NCBI RefSeq assembly: GCF_900110415.1
Contig: NZ_FODR01000012.1
Coordinates: 186,001 to 250,000 of the forward strand
Origin: Mucilaginibacter sp. OK283
GTDB taxonomy: Bacteria > Bacteroidota > Bacteroidia > Sphingobacteriales > Sphingobacteriaceae
DNA length: 64,000 nucleotides
Direction of reading: 5' to 3'
Positions within the stretch are counted from its first letter, which is position 1. Every line of letters starts with the position of its first letter. The notes under the pieces are model-generated. The model did not search any database, had not been told where the DNA came from, and saw nothing but the letters and a program-made list of their open reading frames with translations. Both the position numbers and the translations under genes were made by a program. Shown piece after piece: positions 1 to 7,761 of this stretch.

Positions 1-321
1 GGCCTTATTTCATTTATGGCTGTGCAGCGTAAAAAGGAGATCGGTATCCGCAAGGTGCTGGGTGCGCCTGTAAAAGATATTTTGGTGATGCTATCAAAAG
101 AGTTCACCATCCTTATCGCCATCGCATTTTTAATTGCAACCCCTGTAGCCTGGTATTTTATGAACCAATGGCTGCAGCACTACGCCTACCGGATAATGAT
201 AGGTGTGTGGTTTTTTGCCGCAACTATAGGGGGCTCACTGATTATAGCCTGGCTCACGGTAGGCTACACTGCCATAAAAGCCGCATTGGCGAACCCGGTA
301 AAGAGTTTGAGATCGGAGTAA
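1..321 (+). CDS. FtsX-like ABC transporter permease, C-terminal part (5' truncated by window)
   Basis: The reading frame is open to the window edge, so only the last 106 residues are seen. It begins at the conserved permease loop (AVQRKKEIGIRKVLGA), which marks MacB/FtsX-type permeases. Two hydrophobic segments follow (about residues 28-50 and 65-90), and the protein ends in the usual NPVKSLRSE tail. The ATG at 16 lies inside the domain and is not the true start. Such permeases work in the inner membrane with an ATPase and either export small molecules or remodel the envelope. Substrate cannot be judged. A strong hairpin follows the stop. Confidence 0.9.
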   Translation, partial: GLISFMAVQRKKEIGIRKVLGAPVKDILVMLSKEFTILIAIAFLIATPVAWYFMNQWLQHYAYRIMIGVWFFAATIGGSLIIAWLTVGYTAIKAALANPVKSLRSE

Positions 322-340
322 GTTTAAGTCAGGATTTTCG

Positions 341-372
341 GCCTTGCCGGTTTTGCAGCCGGCAAGGCTTTA
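341..372 (+). terminator. Rho-independent terminator after the permease
   Basis: Ten-base perfect arms, GCCTTGCCGG at 341-350 and its complement at 359-368, enclose an 8-base loop. A short T-rich stretch follows, 20 bases after the permease stop. Confidence 0.7.
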
Positions 373-477
373 ATACTTAAAATGAATCAGCCCGAATAAC
401 AATCAAACACCAAGGAATTCCAAGAATTACCAAATGATTTAAATCAGCAACACACATTATTTTGAGTTTGGATTTTT

Positions 478-1581
478 TTAACATCCTTTATTTGGTACGG
501 CATAAATCACGTTGCCCGAAACTGATAAATTGAAACCATAATTTTCTATAACAGGAAGTAACAGTTTTTTCCATGTTTTGCCCATGTCAGCTGACCGGAA
601 TATACCATCTGAGCGGCCGCATATTAAATATTTACCCATTTGTTTAATTGATAAAATATCCGATGAAGATTTAAGTAAGCCTATCTGTTTCATTAATAAA
701 CTACTCCAGGAAGGTTGAAGTTCTTCGCCTATGGCATTCCAGGTTTTTCCGCTATCCAGTGAAATGTGTAAGCTGTTTGTTTGGGTTATTGTATTGTATA
801 CTATAGCGGCAAATCCTCCGTCTATACGTTCTACAGCGATGCCAGCACCCCCTTCACTAATCACACTATCCCAGTTTTCACCATCATCGGTCGATCTTAA
901 TATTCCATCTTTGCTGGTAGACAGAAGTACACCGTTTGACTCTGCCAATTTCATTCTACCGTCTCCAACATGCACTCGTTTCCAGGTTTTTCCACTGTTA
1001 GTAGATCTAAAAAGGCAGTTGTTGGAGCCAATGAAAACTGTGCCTCCGGCAGTTTCAAAAACGGAGCGTACTTCTCTCTCTTTATAATTCTTGTACATCC
1101 AATCTATCGTTCTGTCTATGTGTACGGCTTGGTCTTGAAAATTCGTGTACATAGGCGACCATTTATTCGTTCCGTTTATTTTTTGTAGAAATTGCCCCCT
1201 GAAATCATACGCAAGTATCCCATTTTTGCCAGGGGCAATGTTACGTTGTGTACCCGGGAAAATTTCTTTTGTCCAAAAAGGAGTTGTGGAATTTGGTTCA
1301 CTGTGATAAACCCCATTTCCGGCACGTAAGTATAGCCCACGGTCATTTGCAAATAAACCATCTCTCCATACACCTTCTCTCTGCAAATTTTCAGGCAGCC
1401 CTTCGCTAATGTCCTGCCATGTTTGCCCGCCATCGGCAGATTTAAAAATGATGTTGACAATAGCCGATGATTTGCCTTCTTTTATTGATTTCTTTTTTGC
1501 TACCTTTTCTTTTAGCACAAAAGAATTTAGTAGAAATAATACCAGGAAGATAGCCGGAACAAATACAATTAATCTTTTCAT
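478..1581 (-). CDS. Secreted or membrane-anchored BNR/Asp-box repeat protein
   Basis: The 367-residue protein has an N-terminal hydrophobic segment (residues 4-23) that acts as signal or anchor, followed by a lysine-rich stretch. The rest is beta-propeller-like. At least five Asp-box motifs are visible: SADGGQTW, STNSGKTW, STDDGENW, SLDSGKTW and SADMGKTW. Such repeats occur in sialidases, sortilin/Vps10-like and photosystem-stability-like proteins. No sialidase catalytic arginine triad is evident, so an enzyme name is not warranted. It is probably an extracytoplasmic propeller of unknown binding role. It stands alone and faces the preceding permease gene. Confidence 0.75.
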   Translation of the reverse strand: MKRLIVFVPAIFLVLFLLNSFVLKEKVAKKKSIKEGKSSAIVNIIFKSADGGQTWQDISEGLPENLQREGVWRDGLFANDRGLYLRAGNGVYHSEPNSTTPFWTKEIFPGTQRNIAPGKNGILAYDFRGQFLQKINGTNKWSPMYTNFQDQAVHIDRTIDWMYKNYKEREVRSVFETAGGTVFIGSNNCLFRSTNSGKTWKRVHVGDGRMKLAESNGVLLSTSKDGILRSTDDGENWDSVISEGGAGIAVERIDGGFAAIVYNTITQTNSLHISLDSGKTWNAIGEELQPSWSSLLMKQIGLLKSSSDILSIKQMGKYLICGRSDGIFRSADMGKTWKKLLLPVIENYGFNLSVSGNVIYAVPNKGC

Positions 1582-2027
1582 TTTTTAAAATTTTAAGTAA
1601 AACAAATGTTTCATCATCTATTTTATGATCCTATCAGAATTGATGCAGCAAAATTACTTTGATATATTTCGGCGCGGGGAATTTGGATTGTAAATAAAAG
1701 TGTAAACTTTGTAAATAAAAACCTGAAACTATGCTTGATACCCGAAATCTCCTCACCCAGAAGAGCAAATATCTGTGTGGATTTATATTACTCTCACTTA
1801 TATCTGTAGTCTGCGCGGCATTCAGCATCACCGGCGCCAAATAGTAATGCAAAACACATTTCTAAAAGCTTACTCCAACAGAAGCATAATGTTATTATGA
1901 GAGATAGATAACTTGCCCTTATTTACCAACTATTAGTATATTAATGGTAAGATTTTTTTTATTCTCAAACCTACAAAAGTCACTGCCCGATGATAATAAA
2001 AAAATTCGCTATCGCAATAAATTACAC
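1582..2027. other. Intergenic gap, AT-rich
   Basis: Apart from the doubtful small frame at 1731-1844, I see only AT-rich sequence. There is no clear repeat, RNA gene or strong hairpin. It separates the divergent-looking BNR gene from the end of the DinB-AraC-PEBP operon. Confidence 0.5.
1731..1844 (+). CDS. Possible 37-residue membrane peptide
   Basis: A short frame runs from ATG at 1731 to TAG at 1842-1844. It encodes a basic N-terminus and one hydrophobic segment (GFILLSLISVVCAAF). A poor TA-rich promoter-like stretch (GTAAACTTTG) precedes it. Coding status is uncertain because length and composition alone could arise by chance. It is noted because the surrounding 446-base gap otherwise holds no gene. 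Confidence 0.2.
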   Translation: MLDTRNLLTQKSKYLCGFILLSLISVVCAAFSITGAK

Positions 2028-2531
2028 TTAACTATTTACATGGGTAAGGTAATAAGTAGCCTGGTCGAGTGATGAGAGTTTGTCAAAACCTGCCTGCCTT
2101 AATAGTGTTATCAATTGCCCGCGATGATAGGTTGAATGGTTGATACTATGCGCAAATGTTTGCCAGTAAGGCAATTGCCCTGATCCTCCCCTGGGATAAA
2201 CAAAGGTGACGGCATCGGTATAATTTTCTTCCGGCCAGTTTTTTATAAAATTGTGCATCCCGGCGGAAGCAGTTTTCCAAATATCAATCAGTTCGTTTTT
2301 TGGGCCCTCAAAATGGGATGTAAGGTAGGCGGGCGCTGGCGCTTTTATCCAGAAATCTATCCAAATCTTTTCCGCGCTGGCAATATGTACTGCCGTTTGC
2401 CTTACACTACCAAAACTGCTTATAAGCGTTTGTTCCCATTGTTCATCGCTAACCTGGCTTAGCCAATCCATAGCTTTATCATTCGCCCAGCTGTTATAAG
2501 CAGCTAAGGCCGTAAAATATTGCTTGGTCAT
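2028..2531 (-). CDS. DinB family protein
   Basis: The 167-residue protein matches the DinB/YfiT four-helix-bundle fold. The usual metal-ligand histidines are visible: one in the first conserved helix (TAVHIASAEKIW, His49) and two in the C-terminal HSINHSTYHRGQ motif. Members bind a divalent metal, and many act as thiol-dependent transferases or damage-inducible proteins. The substrate here is unknown. It is the last gene of a minus-strand trio with an AraC regulator 5 bases upstream and a PEBP gene before that, so co-transcription is likely. Confidence 0.85.
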   Translation of the reverse strand: MTKQYFTALAAYNSWANDKAMDWLSQVSDEQWEQTLISSFGSVRQTAVHIASAEKIWIDFWIKAPAPAYLTSHFEGPKNELIDIWKTASAGMHNFIKNWPEENYTDAVTFVYPRGGSGQLPYWQTFAHSINHSTYHRGQLITLLRQAGFDKLSSLDQATYYLTHVNS

Positions 2532-2536
2532 TTTTT

Positions 2537-3358
2537 TTAATTATTTAGTTGGTACTGTTTGGGCGTTATGCCGTGTACCTGTTTAAAAGATTGTATAAAG
2601 CTGGATAGGTTCTCATAACCCAGTTCATAATAGATATCACTGGCTTTGTGTCCGCCCTGCTTAAGTAGCCGAGCGGCTTTCTCCATTCTTTTTTCCAGCA
2701 GCCATTTGCTGGGCGAGGTGCCGTAAAGCCTGGCGAAGCGCCGCTTAAAAGTTGATAAACTTGCGTTGCATAAAAAGGCCAGTTCTTCTACACTCACCGG
2801 CTGATCGATATGGGCATTTACCGCCTGCCTGATGACGATATCGTCGGCTGCTTCATGGCTCATGCCGCGCAGCTTTTGTAGAATTCCAGGATAACTTTCG
2901 CCCAGGTAAAGCAGTAGCTCATACAGTTTTAATTGCTGCATATTTGGCGAGATGGCTTGATTTTCAGCAAGCATATGCCCCAAAGAACTAATGAAGTTTT
3001 GGATAAAGGCATCCTGTTGGAAGCGCAGGATAGGCTCCTCCTGTAGTTGACTGGCGGTCGCCCTTAGCAGTTCCTGGTGCCGGATAAAAAAATCAGCCAG
3101 TACGCGATTATCAAAAGCGATCAGAATACTTCGGTAATTGCCGCCCGGCGCAACTATTTTTTCGCTCATCAGGCAATTGCCGGCAGCAAGCAGCAAAAAC
3201 TGCCCGGGTATAATGCTCACTATTTTGCCTGCATAATGAACAGTCTTTTCGCCTTCCAACAGGAAACTAAAAAGATTTTGTTGCAGCGTGATCCTGTTCC
3301 TGATACTGGCTCCCTCGGCCTGGTAACTAAAAATCCTGATCGGTTCTGCTTGTTTCAT
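2537..3358 (-). CDS. AraC family transcriptional regulator
   Basis: The protein is 273 residues. The N-terminal half is a cupin-like sensing domain of the ExsA/AraC_N kind. The C-terminal ~100 residues form the paired helix-turn-helix, with VSVEELAFLCNASLSTFKRR as the first HTH and ASDIYYELGYENLSSFIQSF as the second. It lies between the PEBP gene (11 bases upstream) and the dinB-like gene (5 bases downstream) and may control this operon. The ligand is unknown. Confidence 0.9.
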   Translation of the reverse strand: MKQAEPIRIFSYQAEGASIRNRITLQQNLFSFLLEGEKTVHYAGKIVSIIPGQFLLLAAGNCLMSEKIVAPGGNYRSILIAFDNRVLADFFIRHQELLRATASQLQEEPILRFQQDAFIQNFISSLGHMLAENQAISPNMQQLKLYELLLYLGESYPGILQKLRGMSHEAADDIVIRQAVNAHIDQPVSVEELAFLCNASLSTFKRRFARLYGTSPSKWLLEKRMEKAARLLKQGGHKASDIYYELGYENLSSFIQSFKQVHGITPKQYQLNN

Positions 3359-3369
3359 TCCAGGCTAAT

Positions 3370-3855
3370 TTAATGCTTTTGTCCATAAACCAGCAGCGAA
3401 GCTTTGGCAAGCGTTGCATAATGTAGGTTGAATCCCACGTACGCTGGCGTAGCGTTTTGATCTAATTGCAGTTTTTGCCCCAGTGCATAAACGGTAATCA
3501 GGTAACGGTGCGCCGGTCCTTCGGGCGGTGCAGCACCGGCATAACCAGCAAAACCCATATCGGTGTTGCTTTGTATGGTACCTTTGGGTAATAAGTTTTT
3601 ACTGATGTCGCCTGCATTCGCCGGCAATTCAGTTACCCCGGCAGGGATATTAAAAACAATCCAATGCCAGAAGCCACTGCCTGTTGGCGCGTCCTGGTCG
3701 TATATGGTCAGTGCGAAAGCCCTTGTTTCTTTGGGCGCGTTCTCCCAATAAAGCTGCGGCGATCGGTTTTGCCCGGTAAAACCCATACTATCTGCGTATT
3801 GTTCGATGTTTAATTGCCCGCCCAGCTCTTTGCTCTTTAATGTAAATGTTGCCAT
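3370..3855 (-). CDS. YbhB/YbcL-type phosphatidylethanolamine-binding-like protein
   Basis: The 161-residue protein belongs to the PEBP/RKIP-like family. Diagnostic segments are SPQLYWENAPKETRAFALT, DQDAPTGSGFWHWIVFNIP and GPAHRYLITVYAL, which build the anion-binding pocket. There is no signal peptide, so it is cytoplasmic. Bacterial members have no settled function. It is the first gene of the operon with the AraC regulator and DinB protein. A TACCTTTG -7-like element lies upstream at 3882-3889 (complement strand). Confidence 0.9.
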   Translation of the reverse strand: MATFTLKSKELGGQLNIEQYADSMGFTGQNRSPQLYWENAPKETRAFALTIYDQDAPTGSGFWHWIVFNIPAGVTELPANAGDISKNLLPKGTIQSNTDMGFAGYAGAAPPEGPAHRYLITVYALGQKLQLDQNATPAYVGFNLHYATLAKASLLVYGQKH

Positions 3856-3881
3856 TGCTTGAATCCTTTTATCTGATAAGT

Positions 3882-3889
3882 CAAAGGTA
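3882..3889 (-). promoter_or_regulatory. Candidate -7 element of the PEBP-AraC-DinB operon
   Basis: On the minus strand this reads TACCTTTG, a match to the Bacteroidetes TAnnTTTG element, 26 bases before the PEBP start codon. No well-spaced TTTG (-33) element was found. Confidence 0.35.
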
Positions 3890-4120
3890 GGCGGTAGCTA
3901 CAAGTAATCTCAGAGGGAAACGTTCAAAAAGTATCGTTAAACGTTCAATTTTATTCGTATTTTTTCCCAGATTGTCCGTGCGCGTAGGGTGTACCAAGCT
4001 GGCAGATGAACGACATGCTAAAACGGATTAGCAAATGTATCAATGGCCTCACAATACCCCCGCCAGCAGGTAAACGTTATGCTAAAACGATTTTTATTTT
4101 CACCAATAGCTTACCCGGCG

Positions 4121-4192
4121 TTCGCGTTAGGGATGGCAGCGGATACAGGCCCATGAGCATAATGCCTGCAGGCGTATGAGCGTACAGCCCGG
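4121..4192. repeat. Dispersed intergenic repeat, copy 1
   Basis: About 72 bases starting TTCGCGTTAGGGAT and containing GCAGGCGTATGA and CAGCCCGG. They are clearly related to a second copy at 40165-40235. No coding content. Confidence 0.6.
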
Positions 4193-4371
4193 CCCCATTT
4201 CTATCAATGGGGCAACGCCCTTGTTTGGTGAGTGGTTGGATTGGGTGAGTGGTTGATTAAGTTGAAAAGCGAGGCTTATTCTTTAACGCCTGTTAACCCA
4301 ATCAACCATTCACTCAATCAACCGGTTATTAACGTCTCTTTAACCTATTCAACCACTCACTCACCTAATCC

Positions 4372-5085
4372 CTAATAATAATACACATTCTCCTGCGCAT
4401 GAGCGGTCAGCTTTTTTGAATCGGTAGCTGCCGAGAGGCCCTGCACCCAGATGGTGTTGAGCGTTTTGTTTTTGATTTGTACATCGGTTAGGGTATACAA
4501 CACCATAGCTGTACCTGCCTTATGGATTTCGAAGGTGTAGGTATTGCCGCCGTTAACGGTAACAAAAGGGCTGTACTGTTTGTAGCTTTTTGCCGAAGCC
4601 AGGGTAGCGCCTGCTTTAACAACCAGGTCGAGCGCCTGGTTATCGGGGCTCAGATTAACAAAGCGCACGCCGGCCTTGCCTTCATCCGGTACGCCTACCG
4701 AATCGGGGATAACCAATATATTGGGGGTACTTACTACGTTGGCCAGAAATACCGAGTAAAGTTTATTGGCCTTGAAAGTGGCGGTATCGCTTATTATTTT
4801 CTGATTGCTGGCGCCTACATAAAATGTGATGGTACGTTTGCCGGTATAGGCGTTAATATAATCGAGGCTCTCGCCGCTTTTGATGTAAAAATTGTTGGCC
4901 CGGTTTTGGTCAAGGAAAAAATCAACCGGCTGGGCATCGGGCGAAGCGTTGATTGCCGAAACCAAAGCCACTTTAGGCGCGATGTATTGGTGATTGTCGT
5001 CGTTTTTAAGGCACGATGTTAAAGAAACCGCAAGCAAACATATCATCCCGATCATGCCTGCCCTTTGTGTAAAAATTTGCTTCAT
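4372..5085 (-). CDS. DUF4397 domain lipoprotein
   Basis: The protein is 237 residues with a lipoprotein signal peptide, the lipobox LTSC giving the acylated Cys at residue 25. The body matches DUF4397: two Ig-like repeats with SAINASPDAQPVDFFLD and VRFVNLSPDNQALDLVVK. These proteins are anchored in the envelope of many Bacteroidetes. Their function is not known. The gene stands alone between a repeat-rich gap and glnS on the same strand. Confidence 0.85.
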   Translation of the reverse strand: MKQIFTQRAGMIGMICLLAVSLTSCLKNDDNHQYIAPKVALVSAINASPDAQPVDFFLDQNRANNFYIKSGESLDYINAYTGKRTITFYVGASNQKIISDTATFKANKLYSVFLANVVSTPNILVIPDSVGVPDEGKAGVRFVNLSPDNQALDLVVKAGATLASAKSYKQYSPFVTVNGGNTYTFEIHKAGTAMVLYTLTDVQIKNKTLNTIWVQGLSAATDSKKLTAHAQENVYYY

Positions 5086-5167
5086 AGTAATGGTTAGTAA
5101 ATATATATAAAACCATTACGGATGTTTTTTTGCAAACGCTACAAGCGGTATAGATTTGAGGTTAAAG

Positions 5168-5209
5168 CGGAAAGGCAAAAGATGGCTTCGGCCATCTTTA
5201 ACCTTTCCG
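5168..5209 (-). terminator. Terminator of glnS
   Basis: A two-level hairpin. The inner stem AAGATGGC/GCCATCTT has a TTCG tetraloop (5179-5198), and the outer stem is CGGAAAGG/CCTTTCCG. It lies 7 bases past the glnS stop on the minus strand. Confidence 0.7.
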
Positions 5210-5215
5210 TTGTCT

Positions 5216-6874
5216 TTATTTCTTCACCCAGCCATCTTTTAGAGTAACCGTTCTGTTAAATACCAGTTTATCACTGGTTGAGTATTTATCCAGTGTAAAA
5301 TATCCTTTGCGCATGAACTGTACGGCGGTGCCGGGTGTGGCGTTGGCCAGGTCGGGTTCGATGTAGGCGGTTGGGATAATGTGCAGGCTGTTTGGGTTAA
5401 TGTAATCCTTAAAGTCGCCTTCTTCGCTTTGTGGGTTTTCTACCTGGAAAAGGCGGTCGTACAGCCTTACTTCTGCGGTTTTGGCGTGGGGTACGCTCAC
5501 CCAGTGAATGGTGCCCTTCACGTTGATGCCGCTGGTATCGTTACCCGATTTTGACTCGGGCAGGTAGCTGCAATGAATTTCGGTTATGTTGCCGTCTGCA
5601 TCCTTCACAAAACTATCGCAACGGATAATGTAGGCATTTTTGAGCCTCACCATTAGCCCCAGGCCCAGGCGGAAGAATTTCTTGGGCGGCACTTCCATAA
5701 AGTCTTCCCGCTCAATCCAAAGTTCGCGGCTGAATGGAAACTCGCGGCTGCCGTCGCCATCTTCGGCCTCGGGGTTGTTTTCGCCATGCATAATCTCCAC
5801 CTCGCCTTCGGGGTAGTTGGTCAGGATACACTTTATAGGGTCGAGCACGGCCATACGGCGCCATGCGGTTTTGTTCAGGTCTTCGCGGATACAGAATTCC
5901 AGCAGGCCAACATCAATCATATTTTCGCGTTTGGCTACGCCGATGCGTTCGCAAAACTCGCGGATACTGGCAGGCGTATACCCCCGGCGGCGCAGGCCGC
6001 TAATGGTAGGCATGCGTGGGTCGTCCCAGCCGTCAACATGCTTTTCAACCACCAGTTGCAGCAGCTTGCGCTTGCTCATTACGGTATAGTTGAGGTTAAG
6101 GCGGGCAAACTCGTATTGTTTAGATGGGAAGATGCTTAGCTTTTCGATAAACCAATCATATAAAGCACGGTGAGGGATAAACTCAAGCGTACAAATAGAG
6201 TGGGTTATCTGCTCAATAGCATCTGATTGGCCGTGGGCAAAATCGTACATGGGGTATATGCACCAGGCATCGCCGGTACGGTGGTGATGGGCGTGTTTAA
6301 TGCGGTACATCAAAGGGTCGCGCAGGTGCATGTTGGGTGCGGCAAGGTCAACCTTGGCGCGCAGCACCTTGGCTCCATCGGGGTATTTGCCGGCTTTCAT
6401 ATCGGCAAACAGCTCCAAATTTTCCTCAACAGAGCGGCTGCGGTACTGGTTGGGTACGCCGGGCTCGGTAGGGGTGCCTTTTTGATGGGCAATTTCTTCG
6501 GCTGTGCTGTCGTCAACATAGGCCAGGTTGGCTTTAATAAGCGTTACCGCAAACTCATATAGCTGGTCGAAGTAGTCGGAAGCGTACAGCTCTTCGGCCC
6601 AGTTAAAGCCCAGCCATTTAACATCTTCCTTAATGCTGTCAACGTATTCCACATCCTCTTTAACAGGGTTGGTATCATCAAAACGCAGGTTGGTTTTGCC
6701 ATTGTATTTTTGGGCCAAACCAAAGTTAAGGCAAATAGATTTGGCGTGGCCAATATGCAGGTAACCATTAGGCTCGGGCGGGAAACGGGTTAATACCCTG
6801 CCGCCGTGCTTGCCGTTGGCTATATCTTCTTCAACAATTTCTTCTATAAAGTTCAGTGATCTTTCTTCGCTCAT
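5216..6874 (-). CDS. glnS: Glutamine--tRNA ligase
   Basis: Charges tRNA-Gln with glutamine in the cytoplasm. The class I signatures are present: FPPEPNGYLHIGHAKS with HIGH at residues 40-43, and the KMSKS-equivalent VMSKRKL. The C-terminal anticodon-binding beta barrels follow. With the start at 6874 (MSEERSLNF) the protein is 552 residues, the usual GlnRS length. The frame continues upstream for 41 more codons to 6997, but that part reads through a dispersed C/G-rich repeat and cannot be native. A strong hairpin terminator follows the gene. Confidence 0.95.
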   Translation of the reverse strand: MSEERSLNFIEEIVEEDIANGKHGGRVLTRFPPEPNGYLHIGHAKSICLNFGLAQKYNGKTNLRFDDTNPVKEDVEYVDSIKEDVKWLGFNWAEELYASDYFDQLYEFAVTLIKANLAYVDDSTAEEIAHQKGTPTEPGVPNQYRSRSVEENLELFADMKAGKYPDGAKVLRAKVDLAAPNMHLRDPLMYRIKHAHHHRTGDAWCIYPMYDFAHGQSDAIEQITHSICTLEFIPHRALYDWFIEKLSIFPSKQYEFARLNLNYTVMSKRKLLQLVVEKHVDGWDDPRMPTISGLRRRGYTPASIREFCERIGVAKRENMIDVGLLEFCIREDLNKTAWRRMAVLDPIKCILTNYPEGEVEIMHGENNPEAEDGDGSREFPFSRELWIEREDFMEVPPKKFFRLGLGLMVRLKNAYIIRCDSFVKDADGNITEIHCSYLPESKSGNDTSGINVKGTIHWVSVPHAKTAEVRLYDRLFQVENPQSEEGDFKDYINPNSLHIIPTAYIEPDLANATPGTAVQFMRKGYFTLDKYSTSDKLVFNRTVTLKDGWVKK

Positions 6875-6897
6875 GAGGGCAAAAATAATAAAAAAAA

Positions 6898-6926
6898 GCC
6901 CCCTAAGCCCCCTCAAGGGGGAACTT
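6898..6926. repeat. C/G-rich palindromic repeat (copy 1)
   Basis: A CCCCCTCAAGGGGG-type palindrome ending in AACTT. Related forms occur at 26656-26786, 42564-42635 and 48281-48316. It lies just upstream of the true glnS start and creates a false N-terminal extension. Confidence 0.55.
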
Positions 6927-7057
6927 AAATAAAATACGAATGGAAGGAAATATCGAATAACGAATTTAGGATATCCAACGCCGAATTTTTCCTCCATTAT
7001 ACGGTATTGGATATTTGGCGTTCGATATTAAATCGCCTGCAGATACAGGATAGCCTA

Positions 7058-7086
7058 TTGTTTTTAGCAGAAAAACATTAAATTTG
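7058..7086 (+). promoter_or_regulatory. Promoter of the TM2 gene
   Basis: TTG at 7058-7060 is followed after 18 bases by TAAATTTG at 7079-7086. This is close to the Bacteroidetes TTTG-N19-TAnnTTTG consensus and lies 31 bases before the ATG. Confidence 0.55.
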
Positions 7087-7117
7087 AAAAACCGCTAACA
7101 TCAAACCCTACGCCCCA

Positions 7118-7480
7118 ATGAATATGCAACAAGGCAATTACATGAACTTTCAGGATATGACGCCCGAGGAGATGGCCTTTTTACAACAAGCTACAGCAAA
7201 CCTCAACGAAAGCCAAACCAATTATTTTTACATGGTTTACAGCAGCAAAAGGAAATCGGCACAGGAAATTATGTTGTTTACGCTGTTGGGATTTGTTGGC
7301 TTTGGAGGAATACACCGCTTTGTTTTAGGTCAGGTTGGTATGGGTATTGCTTATTTGCTAACCTTTGGCCTATGTTGGGTTGGCACCATTATGGATTTGA
7401 TAAACAATAAATCGCTGGTATTGAAGTATAATAAGGATGCCGCTTATGACAGCCACCGGATGGCGTTAATGACGCCGTAA
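7118..7480 (+). CDS. TM2 domain-containing membrane protein
   Basis: The protein is 120 residues. The hydrophilic N-terminus (about 45 residues) is followed by KRKSAQEIMLFTLLGFVGFGGIHRF, two transmembrane helices joined by a short turn, and the conserved G-x-x-x-HRF/VLGQ and GTIMDLI pieces typical of the TM2 family. It is an inner-membrane protein of unknown job. ATG codons at 7118 and 7124 are both possible starts. It faces the antitoxin-like gene downstream. Confidence 0.85.
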   Translation: MNMQQGNYMNFQDMTPEEMAFLQQATANLNESQTNYFYMVYSSKRKSAQEIMLFTLLGFVGFGGIHRFVLGQVGMGIAYLLTFGLCWVGTIMDLINNKSLVLKYNKDAAYDSHRMALMTP

Positions 7481-7503
7481 ATAATAAATGAGGCATCAAT
7501 ATA

Positions 7504-7701
7504 TTATTTCCATAGATCGTCGGTTTTTATAGCTTTAAATTTACCGGCCTTAAAATTATCCCTGCTACGGTTAATTTTCTCTACAAATTCTGGATCATAC
7601 GGAGATTCGCCTTCTTCAAAGCGGATCTTTAATGCCTTCATAAAGGCTTTTAGTGCTGCTAATTTCTCTTTGTTTTCCGGATGTGCAATTAAAATTCCCA
7701 T
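7504..7701 (-). CDS. DUF2683/antitoxin-like small protein, no toxin partner
   Basis: The 65-residue acidic/basic protein has the layout ILIAHPENKEKLAALKAFM, then EEGESPYDPEFVEKI, then a basic tail ending DLWK. This resembles the Bacteroidetes DUF2683 family, short proteins that commonly sit next to RelE/ParE-like or PIN toxins. The ending KIDDLWK-type tail is typical. No toxin-like reading frame lies on either side (TM2 gene downstream, Nif3-like gene divergent), so it may be a solitary remnant or a non-TA regulator. Confidence 0.65.
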   Translation of the reverse strand: MGILIAHPENKEKLAALKAFMKALKIRFEEGESPYDPEFVEKINRSRDNFKAGKFKAIKTDDLWK

Positions 7702-7761
7702 AACCCAATTTACTATTTTATTTTAAGAATGAATATTTGATATATTAGCATATCAATTTAT

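Larger units (their letters stand above)
3856..4371. other. Intergenic region built of repeats
   Basis: The 516 bases hold no gene. The motif ATGCTAAAACG occurs twice (near 4016 and 4078). A dispersed repeat lies at 4121-4192. From 4219 to 4370 an imperfect inverted repeat is made of GTGAGTGGTTGATT-like and AACCACTCACTC-like words. The same word family makes the perfect inverted repeat at 25623-25712. Confidence 0.6.

Noticed and set aside
1634..1852. 72-residue minus-strand frame
   Set aside because: No start context or family features, and AT-rich noncoding composition.
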